This document shows positions 24,978 through 33,201 of a stretch of DNA of 45,209 nt, in pieces. The stretch comes from an uncultured archaeon. Its GTDB lineage: Archaea > Nanobdellota > Nanobdellia > Pacearchaeales > GW2011-AR1. The stretch lies in the NCBI GenBank assembly GCA_937143345.1, contig CAKZRD010000005.1, forward strand, positions 1 to 45,209. Reading direction: 5' to 3'. Under the pieces are notes generated by a model. It was not told the origin of the DNA and ran no database searches. It was given only the letters and a program-made list of their open reading frames with translations. Each line of letters begins with the position of its first letter. Position 1 is the first letter of the stretch. The position numbers and the translations under genes are program-made.

Positions 24978-27513
24978 AAAGAGAATGGATTCTTTTAATA
25001 AAATTTATTTTGTTTTCGACTTTTATATAATCGCTTCTTCCTTGAAAGATTATATTTATTCCGAATGGACTTGGCAAAACAGTTTCTTTTTTTATTATTT
25101 TTATCTCTTCTTTTATAATTTTTTCAATTATTTTTTCTAAATTTTTTATATCCATAACATCTTCAAGAATCTCTCTTCTTGTTTCTTTTAGTATTGGAAA
25201 ATTTTTAGTTAAATTTGAAACAACATTTAACATTATTTTTGAAGACATATTTTGTTTCCCAACACTTTTTCTTTTTCCTTTATAGTTTCTTAATATCATT
25301 AACCCTCTTGTAGCACAGTGTCTAAATCTTCTTTTTAGAATTTCTGTTTTTTCTATCGATTCCTCTAATAAACTTTTTATTTCCTCTTTTTTTAATTTAG
25401 ACAAAACTCTTTCAATTAAATTAAAATTTAATAAGTCACTAGCCAAATAAAATCCATTATCATTAACGCCAATTTCAATGTCTCTTTTCTTTTCTAAAGA
25501 TAAAACATAAGACAATAATCTAGAAAAAGCATCATTTATTCTTCTTCCAAAAACACAATGGAAAATAAAAAAATTTTTTTCTCCTTTATAGTTTTCAATT
25601 AATAATTCCTTCTCATTAGGAATAAAAGAAACTTTTTTCTGGTTTAAAAAATAATTATATATTTCTCTGGCATTTTCTTCTTCTGTATAAAGATAATTTC
25701 TTATAAATTCAATAACTTCTTCTTTTAAAGTATTTTTTTCTATTTTTTCTTTCAATAAGTATCTAAATTTTTGAATGGATTCGGCAGTAGTAAACGATAA
25801 AGGCAAAATTTCAGAATACCAGTTAGGGATGTTTGGTGTTTTTTCAGAAAGAGAGACATAGGCGTTCATTCCTCTGCAGTATAAAAAAGCATAAGACTTT
25901 CCCCCAAGCGAAAAAACATCCCCTTTTTTCAAAGAGTCTAAAAAAATTTCATCTATTTTTCCTATTTCTTTTTTGTCTTTTGTTAAAACTTTAACATAAC
26001 TTTCATCAGGAATCGTTCCTATATTTGTCAGATAAATAACCTTTAATAATTTTCCCCTCTTTCTTATTTCGTTTTTTTCTATATCGTAATAAACTTTTGG
26101 ATAGAAATTTTTCAATTCTAAGGAATAATCTCCAGCCAAATAAGAAATTGTTGAAATAAAGTCTTCTCTTGTTAAGTTTTTATAGCAATAACTTTTTTTT
26201 ATTATCCTATATAACTCTTCAAGGTTATAATCTTTTTCTAAAACCATTCCAACAATAGACTGAGAAAGAACATCTAAACAGTTTTTTGGAATGTGGATTT
26301 CATCTATCTTTTTTTCTATTATATTTTTCTTTATTACAGAACACTCTACTAAATCATCATAGTCACTTAAAATAAATTTTCCATTTGCAATCTCACCTAA
26401 CCTATGTCCTGCTCTTCCTATTCTTTGTAATGCCTTAGAAACAGATTTTGGACTTCCCATAAGTACTACAACATCAATAAATCCTATATCAATTCCAAGT
26501 TCTAAAGAGGTCGAAGAAACAACAATCTTAAGCTCACCATTTCTTAATTTTTCTTCAATGTTTTTTCTATACTCTTTTGACAAAGAAGAATGGTGTGCTC
26601 CTATATTTTCAATATACTTAGAAGGAAAATTTTCTTTTATATTTTTAATTAATCTTTCAGTAGCAGAACGAGTGTTTGTAAATATTAAGACAGTCCTATT
26701 TTCTTCTGCTATTTTATTGATTTTTTCTATAATTTTTAAATTTATTTCTTCTTCATTTAATACATTAATTACTTCTATATTAAATTTTTTAGGAAGATAA
26801 ACTTCTGCTATTTTACAGTCCCTACCTTCCCCAACCAAATATTCTGCAATTTCTTTTATAGGTGAAACACTAGCAGAAAGTCCAATTCTTACAAAACTTT
26901 TTTTCGCAATTTTTTCTAATCTTTCAAGAGTTAAAGATAAAAGAACTCCTCTTTTGTTCTCGGCTAAGGCATGTATTTCATCTATGACAACATATTCAAT
27001 ATTTGAAAGATATTCTTTAAAAGAACTGTTTAATAAAATCGTTAAACTTTCTGGAGTGGTTATTAAAATGTTTGGGACTTCTTCTTTATGTTTTGCTCTT
27101 TCTTTTTGGCTACTATCTCCTGTCCTCAACCCAATTTTTATTTCTTTGCTAAATCCTTTTTTTCTTAATATAGTATTTATTTCTTCTATTGGTTTAAGAA
27201 GATTAAAATAAATGTCATTAGACAATGCTTTTAGAGGAGAGCAATAGACAACATATGTTTTTTCTTCTAATTCTTTTTCTTTAATTAGTTTTATGAGATT
27301 GTCTAAAATTGGTAAAAAAGCACTCATCGTTTTTGTTCCGCCTGTCGGAGCAGAGATTAAAATATTGTTTTTTAGTTTTATTTCGTAAACACTAGCTTTT
27401 TGTGTTAAAGAATAATCCTTAAATTTTGTAAAAAACCATTCTTTCAAATCTTTATCTAAAACTTCGTCTATTTCGTTTTTTTCTCTTATATTACTAAACT
27501 CTATTTTTTCCAT
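24964..27513 (-). CDS. lhr: Lhr-like superfamily 2 helicase
   Basis: SAPTGGTKTMSAFLPIL, VVIDEIHALAENKRG, LSASVSP, GIDIGFIDVVVLMGSPKSVSKALQRIGRAGHR. Confidence 0.92.
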   Translation of the reverse strand: MEKIEFSNIREKNEIDEVLDKDLKEWFFTKFKDYSLTQKASVYEIKLKNNILISAPTGGTKTMSAFLPILDNLIKLIKEKELEEKTYVVYCSPLKALSNDIYFNLLKPIEEINTILRKKGFSKEIKIGLRTGDSSQKERAKHKEEVPNILITTPESLTILLNSSFKEYLSNIEYVVIDEIHALAENKRGVLLSLTLERLEKIAKKSFVRIGLSASVSPIKEIAEYLVGEGRDCKIAEVYLPKKFNIEVINVLNEEEINLKIIEKINKIAEENRTVLIFTNTRSATERLIKNIKENFPSKYIENIGAHHSSLSKEYRKNIEEKLRNGELKIVVSSTSLELGIDIGFIDVVVLMGSPKSVSKALQRIGRAGHRLGEIANGKFILSDYDDLVECSVIKKNIIEKKIDEIHIPKNCLDVLSQSIVGMVLEKDYNLEELYRIIKKSYCYKNLTREDFISTISYLAGDYSLELKNFYPKVYYDIEKNEIRKRGKLLKVIYLTNIGTIPDESYVKVLTKDKKEIGKIDEIFLDSLKKGDVFSLGGKSYAFLYCRGMNAYVSLSEKTPNIPNWYSEILPLSFTTAESIQKFRYLLKEKIEKNTLKEEVIEFIRNYLYTEEENAREIYNYFLNQKKVSFIPNEKELLIENYKGEKNFFIFHCVFGRRINDAFSRLLSYVLSLEKKRDIEIGVNDNGFYLASDLLNFNLIERVLSKLKKEEIKSLLEESIEKTEILKRRFRHCATRGLMILRNYKGKRKSVGKQNMSSKIMLNVVSNLTKNFPILKETRREILEDVMDIKNLEKIIEKIIKEEIKIIKKETVLPSPFGINIIFQGRSDYIKVENKINFIKRIHSLYEKL

Positions 27514-27549
27514 AAAAAAATATAAAAATATTCTTTTTTTTATTTAATT

Positions 27550-27849
27550 ATGCCTTCCATTTCAAAAGAGAAAATAAAAAAGATTAAAGAAAATATAATC
27601 TTCTTTCTTTTTAATTCTTTCCCTAAAGCACTTTTTACATCAGAAATTGCTTCGGAGATTGCTCGTGATGAAGAGTTTACAAAAAAGATTCTTCTTGATT
27701 TAGAAAAAGAGAAAATAATTATAAAAATAACCAATAATTCTCAGGGGAAACATTATATTAAAAGAGTAAGATGGTCTATTCCTAAAAATGTCTATGAAAA
27801 TTATAAGAAAATAACACATAATGTCAAAACTATTTTTGAGAATAAATAA
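27550..27849 (+). CDS. Small winged-helix DNA-binding protein
   Basis: KALFTSEIASEIARDEEFTKKILLDLEKEKIIIKI...KRVRWSIP; TATAAAAAT 29 nt upstream. Confidence 0.65.
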   Translation: MPSISKEKIKKIKENIIFFLFNSFPKALFTSEIASEIARDEEFTKKILLDLEKEKIIIKITNNSQGKHYIKRVRWSIPKNVYENYKKITHNVKTIFENK

Positions 27850-27879
27850 AGTTTTAAATAGCTTTTCTTTATTTTTTTT

Positions 27880-28578
27880 ATGGACCCTATAAAAGAGGCA
27901 TTTTTTAAGGTAAGAGAGGATATCAATTTTTTAAAAGAGCAAATTTCCGAAATAAAAGAAAAACTTTCACTTCTAGAAAAATCTTTCTCGAACAATCAAA
28001 ATATTACAAAAGAAACAACACAAAATACAGCAAACGGATTATTAACAGCAGATAAAACAGCACATTCCACAGCACTTCCATACGAAATAAAAGGGTTATT
28101 AAGCCAAAATTTCATAGTTTCCACAAGAAATCAAGGGGTTCCAACAGACAAACCAACAGACAGACAGATAAACCAACAGACAGACAAAACAGCAAATAAT
28201 TTTTTAAAAAGTGTACAAAATAAAGAGATTTCTTCAATAGATGAGCTAAAAAAGGCGCAAGAACTTTTAGATTCTCTCGATTCTATAAAAAAGGAATTTC
28301 GTTTAAAATTTAAGAACCTTACAAATAGGGAAATGCTTCTTTATACAACTATTTATTCTTTAGAAGAGCAAGGAATAGAAGAAGTGACTTACAGATTACT
28401 CGCTAATCATTTAAATTTAACAGAATCCTCTATAAGAGATTATGCGAACAAATTAATCCTTAAAAAGATCCCTCTCTTTAAGATTAAACAAAAAAATAAA
28501 CAGGTTTTTCTCTCTATTCCAAAAGATTTCAAAAATATGATATCTCTTCCAACACTTCTTAAACTCAGAGAGATTTAG
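27880..28578 (+). CDS. Coiled-coil + repetitive TDRQ-type linker + HTH protein
   Basis: VREDINFLKEQISEIKEKLSLLEKS coiled coil; PTDKPTDRQINQQTDKTAN linker; LTNREMLLYTTIYSLEEQGIEEVTYRLLANHLNLTESSIRDYANKLILKKIP HTH. Confidence 0.75.
   Translation: MDPIKEAFFKVREDINFLKEQISEIKEKLSLLEKSFSNNQNITKETTQNTANGLLTADKTAHSTALPYEIKGLLSQNFIVSTRNQGVPTDKPTDRQINQQTDKTANNFLKSVQNKEISSIDELKKAQELLDSLDSIKKEFRLKFKNLTNREMLLYTTIYSLEEQGIEEVTYRLLANHLNLTESSIRDYANKLILKKIPLFKIKQKNKQVFLSIPKDFKNMISLPTLLKLREI
28141..28182 (+). repeat. CCAACAGACA direct repeats (28141, 28153, 28173) in linker-coding DNA
   Basis: Read directly; two copies extend to AACCAACAGACAGACA at 20-nt spacing. Confidence 0.85.
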
Positions 28579-28580
28579 AA

Positions 28581-28596
28581 ATTCGTTTAAACGAAT
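28581..28596. repeat. Perfect 16-bp palindrome ATTCGTTTAAACGAAT
   Basis: Read directly, just after the stop of the 27880 gene. Confidence 0.95.
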
Positions 28597-28633
28597 AAAT
28601 AAAACTTTCACTTTTTCTTTTTATTTTTTTCTA

Positions 28634-29239
28634 TTAACTTTCTTTTTCCTCTTCTTTTTTATTTTTTCTAACTCTCACTTTTACATTTTTTAATAATATC
28701 TTAGCTACTTCTTCAGGTACAAAAACTCTCTTTTTTCCATTTTCTTCAGTTATTTCTTGTATCAAACTCTCACTTTTTCTTTTTATTGCATTTATTTGAC
28801 CTCTTATTGTACTTTTATCTTTCCCCAACATAAAAGACAAGTCTTCGTAACTTAGTTTCATATCGGAGTAAAGCAATGCTAACAATATAGCTCTTTCGCT
28901 TGGAGTTAATCTATCTAAAATACCTGTTTGAACAGCCGTTTGAACAGCTGTTTGAACATCAACAGCGTTTGTTTGTTTATAAACAGCTGTTTGTTTATGT
29001 TTAAACAAACCACTTCCCCCTATAAGAAAAGCCCCTCCTAATTCCTTTATTCCTTCTTCCAACTCCTGAATCTTACTTTTTATCTCTTCAATATCTTTTT
29101 TTATTGCTTTATTATTTACGTCGAAATGAGTTATCCATTCGCCAACTTTCACGAAATCTTCTTTTACTTTTTCAAAAGAATTTTTTATTTCTTCTTTTAT
29201 TTTATTTATTTCTTTTTTTCTTTTTAAAAACCAAAACAT
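28634..29239 (-). CDS. Coiled-coil + (QTAV)n linker + HTH protein; start revised to ATG 29239
   Basis: MFWFLKRKKEINKIKEEIKNSF... QTNAVDVQTAVQTAVQTG...LTPSERAILLALLYSDMKLSYEDLSFMLGKDKSTIRGQINAIKRK; TTTAAAAAC starts 29 nt upstream of 29239. Confidence 0.75.
   Translation of the reverse strand: MFWFLKRKKEINKIKEEIKNSFEKVKEDFVKVGEWITHFDVNNKAIKKDIEEIKSKIQELEEGIKELGGAFLIGGSGLFKHKQTAVYKQTNAVDVQTAVQTAVQTGILDRLTPSERAILLALLYSDMKLSYEDLSFMLGKDKSTIRGQINAIKRKSESLIQEITEENGKKRVFVPEEVAKILLKNVKVRVRKNKKEEEKES
28926..28961 (-). repeat. 12-bp tandem repeat x3 (GTTTGAACAGCC / GTTTGAACAGCT / GTTTGAACATCA on + strand)
   Basis: Read directly; encodes QTAV repeats. Confidence 0.9.
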
Positions 29240-29434
29240 AATCATTTTTTTATTTTATAGTTTTTAAATATTTCTATTTTTTATTCTAAAATTTCTTTAT
29301 TTTTACAAATTTTTTTATCTTTTTTTTAAATTTAAACACGCTGTTTAAACAGGTTGTTTGTTTTTTTGTCGTCGTTTTTTTTTAAATAAGCTCTTTAAAT
29401 TTCCTGTTTTTCTATTTTTTTGGACTTTTTTTTC

Positions 29435-29454
29435 ATGGTTGTTTAAACAACCAT
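29435..29454. promoter_or_regulatory. Perfect 20-bp palindrome ATGGTTGTTTAAACAACCAT, putative operator
   Basis: In divergent intergenic region between 29239(-) and 29535(+); second TGTTTAAACA at 29342-29351. Confidence 0.7.
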
Positions 29455-29534
29455 CCCAAATGTTTAATTTTTAAAAAAGTTGTTTTTTTCTATAAAAAAG
29501 ATAAATTTATAAACTTCTTTTTTTTACTTTTTAT

Positions 29535-29819
29535 ATGAGATTCGTAAGAAAAATTTTAATTTCTTTAGTTTTTTCAATAATTCTTATTTCTTTTTCGTTT
29601 AATTTTTCTTTTGTTCCATGTAAATTAAAATCAAATATTTTAGGTGTTGGAGAAAAATGGGATTTTTGTTCTTTTAGTTTAACAGGAAAAACAATAGGTG
29701 AAATAAGCTATTTTGGAAAATACGATGATATTCTATTATCTTTAACTGTTCTTTTTTTATTTTCATTTTTATTCTTTTTTATAGTAATCTCTTTTATTTT
29801 CAGAAATAAAAAAAATTGA
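29535..29819 (+). CDS. Small two-TM membrane protein
   Basis: N- and C-terminal hydrophobic helices; TTTATAAAC 29 nt upstream. Confidence 0.6.
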   Translation: MRFVRKILISLVFSIILISFSFNFSFVPCKLKSNILGVGEKWDFCSFSLTGKTIGEISYFGKYDDILLSLTVLFLFSFLFFFIVISFIFRNKKN

Positions 29820-29831
29820 AAGGAGGTTAAA

Positions 29832-30053
29832 ATGCAGGAAAAAAGAAAAAAAGAACAATCAAAAATAAATAAAGTAATTTCATTCATTTCATGGTTTGTA
29901 AGCATTTTGGTTTCACTGTCAGTTGGTGCAGGTATGGCAACAAGGACACTTAATTTAGAAATTCTTTTTATTCCAACAATAATAACAGTTATTACAGGAT
30001 GGATAGTGATAGTAGGTACAATTCTTTCAATAATCTTAAAGTTTTTCGAATAG
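29832..30053 (+). CDS. Small two-TM membrane protein
   Basis: Strong Shine-Dalgarno AAAGGAGGTT before ATG; VISFISWFVSILVSLSVGAGMATRTLNLEILFIPTIITVITGWIVIVGTILSIILKFF. Confidence 0.65.
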   Translation: MQEKRKKEQSKINKVISFISWFVSILVSLSVGAGMATRTLNLEILFIPTIITVITGWIVIVGTILSIILKFFE

Positions 30054-30055
30054 TA

Positions 30056-30072
30056 ACTAAGCTAACCTTAGT
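30056..30072. repeat. ACTAAGCTAACCTTAGT copy 1 (inverted repeat ACTAAG-5nt-CTTAGT)
   Basis: Exact 17-nt match with copy 2. Confidence 0.9.
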
Positions 30073-30315
30073 GCAATAAACTGTCATCGCTTAAAAAATA
30101 AAAACTAAGAGGCGTGAGTTTATCTTTAGTTTTCTAACAAAGGTTTTTAATAAAGTTTATCAGTTAAGTCAACATTAGTGAAAAAATAAACCAAGTTTTT
30201 TAGTAAGAGTTTTTCAATTTCTTTATTTTATTTATTTTGAATAGTCCTTTTTAATTAATAATTTTTTAAATTACAACAAACCAAAATAAAAAAATTTTTG
30301 AAAAGTCTTTTATTT

Positions 30316-30340
30316 TTGCACTAAGCTAACCTTAGTTCAA
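30316..30340. repeat. Copy 2, extended inverted repeat TTGCACTAAG-CTAAC-CTTAGTTCAA
   Basis: 10-bp arms with one mismatch; core 17 nt (30320-30336) identical to copy 1. Confidence 0.9.
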
Positions 30341-30448
30341 ATAATATAAAAAAATATTCTTTTCGAACAATAAAAAAACAAAAAAATTCGCACAAGAAAC
30401 ATTATACGTAATAGTAAAATTTAAAAATAAGTTCGTTTTATCCAATTT

Positions 30449-31267
30449 ATGAAAAAAGAGGAGTTTATTGAAAAGCTTGAAACAGAACTAAAATTAATAA
30501 AAAAATCAGAATTAACTATCCGTAATTATCTTTACATAAATTCTAAATTTTTTGACTTTATCAAAAAAGAACCTTTAGACCTAACAACAGATGATGTAAA
30601 AAAATTTTTAGCTAATATTTCAGATAGAGCACCAAGTTCAATAATTCTTTCAATGGCAGCAATAAAATTTTCAACCTCAAAAATTTTAAACAAAGATTTA
30701 ACCCAAGGAATAGAAAGACCAAAAAAATCTAAAAAACTTCCAGAAGTTTTAACAAAAGAAGAAGTTAAAAGATTAATAGATTCTGCTCCAACAAAGAAAT
30801 CAAAGCTCATAATTCAATTTCTTTATAGCACCGGTTTAAGAGTTTCAGAACTTGTTAATCTAAAAATAAAAGACATTGATTTAAACGAAAAAATAGGTAA
30901 AGTTGTTAAAGGAAAAGGTTCAAAAGATAGGTTTTTTACTCTTCCTGACAAGCTTATTCTAGAGATAGATAGTTATATTTATGAAAATAAGGAAAGAATT
31001 TATCTTTTTTCTTCAAAAGACAAGCCACTAACACCTAGAAATATACAGAAGATGATTAAAAACTGTGCGAGACTAGCTCAAATAAATAAGAAAGTTACAC
31101 CACATACCTTAAGACATAGCTATGCTACCCATCTTCTCGAATCAGGTACAGATATTAGAATAATTCAAACCCTTTTAGGCCACGAGAATTTAAACACGAC
31201 CCAAATTTACACTCACGTAAGCACAGAAGAGCTCAAAAAAGTTAAGAGCCCATTAGATCTTCTTTAA
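30449..31267 (+). CDS. xerA: Xer-type tyrosine recombinase (XerA-like)
   Basis: STGLRVSELVNL, KGKGSKDRFF, HTLRHSYATHLLESGTDIRIIQTLLGHENLNTTQIYTHVS: R, K, HxxR, H, Y all present. Confidence 0.94.
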   Translation: MKKEEFIEKLETELKLIKKSELTIRNYLYINSKFFDFIKKEPLDLTTDDVKKFLANISDRAPSSIILSMAAIKFSTSKILNKDLTQGIERPKKSKKLPEVLTKEEVKRLIDSAPTKKSKLIIQFLYSTGLRVSELVNLKIKDIDLNEKIGKVVKGKGSKDRFFTLPDKLILEIDSYIYENKERIYLFSSKDKPLTPRNIQKMIKNCARLAQINKKVTPHTLRHSYATHLLESGTDIRIIQTLLGHENLNTTQIYTHVSTEELKKVKSPLDLL

Positions 31268-31297
31268 TAAACTAAATTTGTTTAAGGAGATTTGTCT

Positions 31298-32044
31298 TTA
31301 AATTCCCAAATCTTCTACCAATTTATCTGCAGCTACAATTTCAGGCACAATAGCAATTTTTGCTCCTGCTTTTTTCAGTTTAGAAATGTGTTTTGGATTT
31401 TCACATCTTGCATAAACTTCTATTTTAGGATTAATTTCTTTCGCCGTCAATATTGCTAAAAGATTTACATCTGTTTTTGGAACTGTAAGAATTAATTTTT
31501 TAGCTTTTTTTATTCCCGCTTTAACTAAAGTTTCTTCTTGATCAGGACTACCCTCTATCACAATATATCCTTTTTTTCTTAAACTGCTAACAACCTCTTT
31601 ATTAAAATCAGTCATTACAAAATTTTGTTTTTTTTCTTTCAAAATTTTTGCAATTTCTTCTCCGGACCTTCCACCACCTGCAATTATTATATGGTTTTCC
31701 ATTTTTTCTAATTTAAATTCGTAAATTCTTGTTTTTAAATATTTTTTTAAACTCCCATCTAATAACATATCCCCCAAACTCCATAAAACCCACCAAACAA
31801 AGAAAACACCCACTATCGCCAAAAAAATTTCCAAAAACCTTTCGCTTATGGTAGAATTTTCTTCGAACATAAAAGCAAGGGTTTGCAAAGTCCTAAAGAA
31901 AGCATCAAAAAAAGTTTTTTCTCCTAAAAGTTTGAAACCAAAAGTTCCGAAAAGAAATAATAAAAAAATTATCCAAAAAAAAATTTTTATTCTTCGAGGG
32001 AATTCTTCAATCTCCTTTATTGTCCCACTTGATCCTCTCCCCAT
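31298..32044 (-). CDS. K+-channel-like two-TM protein with RCK/TrkA-N domain, lacking TVGYG filter
   Basis: HIIIAGGGRSGEEIAKIL Rossmann fold; pore loop reads FRTLQTLAFMFEENSTISERFLEI. Confidence 0.82.
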   Translation of the reverse strand: MGRGSSGTIKEIEEFPRRIKIFFWIIFLLFLFGTFGFKLLGEKTFFDAFFRTLQTLAFMFEENSTISERFLEIFLAIVGVFFVWWVLWSLGDMLLDGSLKKYLKTRIYEFKLEKMENHIIIAGGGRSGEEIAKILKEKKQNFVMTDFNKEVVSSLRKKGYIVIEGSPDQEETLVKAGIKKAKKLILTVPKTDVNLLAILTAKEINPKIEVYARCENPKHISKLKKAGAKIAIVPEIVAADKLVEDLGI

Positions 32045-32159
32045 AAAATTTATTAAAAAAAAGACTATTAAAATCTATCTTTTAAAAGTTTCAAAATACA
32101 TAAAAAACTTCCCTTTCCATCAAGAAGTTTTTTCAATATAAAAAAGCATATTTAGTAAT

Positions 32160-32589
32160 CTATCTGCTCTGTAAACGACTTCCTGGCAAATAGCTTTTTT
32201 TGACTTTTTTTGAAATGAGGTCTATTTCTCTTTTTAACAAAACTATCTCAACAACCTTTACCATTCCTACGTAGAAGTAATTCCTTTTATTTTTCTTTCT
32301 CCATTTAACTGTCTGCCAAGATATAAACAAACTTTGTCATACCTTTCTCCGATATTTCTCAAATAAGACAAAATAATCAGAGGAGAAACACATAAAGTAT
32401 TATCCTCATGATATCTACTTTTTTTCAGTCAAGACAATAAACCATTCTTTTTTCAGAACTAACCTAAGATAAAGAACCACTTAAATCTCTTCTATTAGGA
32501 AATCTTTTTACAATAATATCCTCATAAACTGTTGAGAGAGTAACCACGATAAATTCTCTATTCGTTTTTCCTGCACGATTTGAATCGCC
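32160..32589 (-). pseudogene. Decayed protein-coding gene, several frame disruptions
   Basis: Protein-like segments in different frames: GDSNRAGKTNREFIVVTLSTVYEDIIVKRFPNRRDLSGSLS*, SRYHEDNTLCVSPLIILSYLRNIGERYDKVCLYLGRQLNGERKIKGITST*, YFYVGMVKVVEIVLLKREIDLISKKVKKSYLPGSRLQSR*. Confidence 0.4.
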
Positions 32590-32685
32590 AGCTCAACAAA
32601 AAAATTTTTTAGTATTTTTTTCTTTTGTTTTTTAATTATTTTTTAAATTAGAAATATATTTAAAAAAGAAAAAAACTATTTAAGA

Positions 32686-33201
32686 ATGGTTTGTGAAAAA
32701 TGCAGCTATATCGACTCAAAAGAAAAAGAAATTTTTGGAAAAAAACTTTGTTCTTTTTGCGCTTTTTTTTCTCCAAAAAAAGAAGAAGATTTTAAAAAAT
32801 ATATTGAAGAAAAAATTGATTGGAAATTTTTAGAAACTTTTAGAAAATATGGACAAGCATTTTGGGAAAATCAAAAAAGAGGGATGGAAAAAAAAGCAGA
32901 AAGAGGAAGTTTAATGTCACGCGCACCATTTGGCTATGATTTAGTCGATGGAAAATTAATTGAAAATGAAAACGCTTCAAAAGTTTTGTCAATTTTCAAA
33001 GATTTTTTAGAAAACGAAATTTCTTTAAATGCACTAGCAAAAAAATATTCTTTTTCTGTTAATGGAATTAAAAAAATTCTTTCGAATAGAACCTATTTAG
33101 GAGAAATAAAATTTAACGGAAGAATCTTTAAGGGAGAGCATAAACAATTGATTTCTCCAGAAATTTTTTATGCCGTGCAGAGAAAGATGAAAAACAATTA
33201 A
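32686..33201 (+). CDS. Zinc-ribbon + Recombinase (serine-recombinase DNA-binding) domain protein, no resolvase catalytic domain
   Basis: CEKC...CSFC; QKRGMEKKAERGSLMSRAPFGYDLVDGKLIENENASKVLSIFKDFLENEISLNALAKKYSFSVNGIKKILSNRTYLGEIKFNG. Confidence 0.85.
   Translation: MVCEKCSYIDSKEKEIFGKKLCSFCAFFSPKKEEDFKKYIEEKIDWKFLETFRKYGQAFWENQKRGMEKKAERGSLMSRAPFGYDLVDGKLIENENASKVLSIFKDFLENEISLNALAKKYSFSVNGIKKILSNRTYLGEIKFNGRIFKGEHKQLISPEIFYAVQRKMKNN

Noticed and set aside
28141-28182. Short repeats considered as a CRISPR array
   Set aside because: Units are about 10-16 bp, spacing is irregular, they lie inside a CDS linker, and no unique spacers or cas genes are present.
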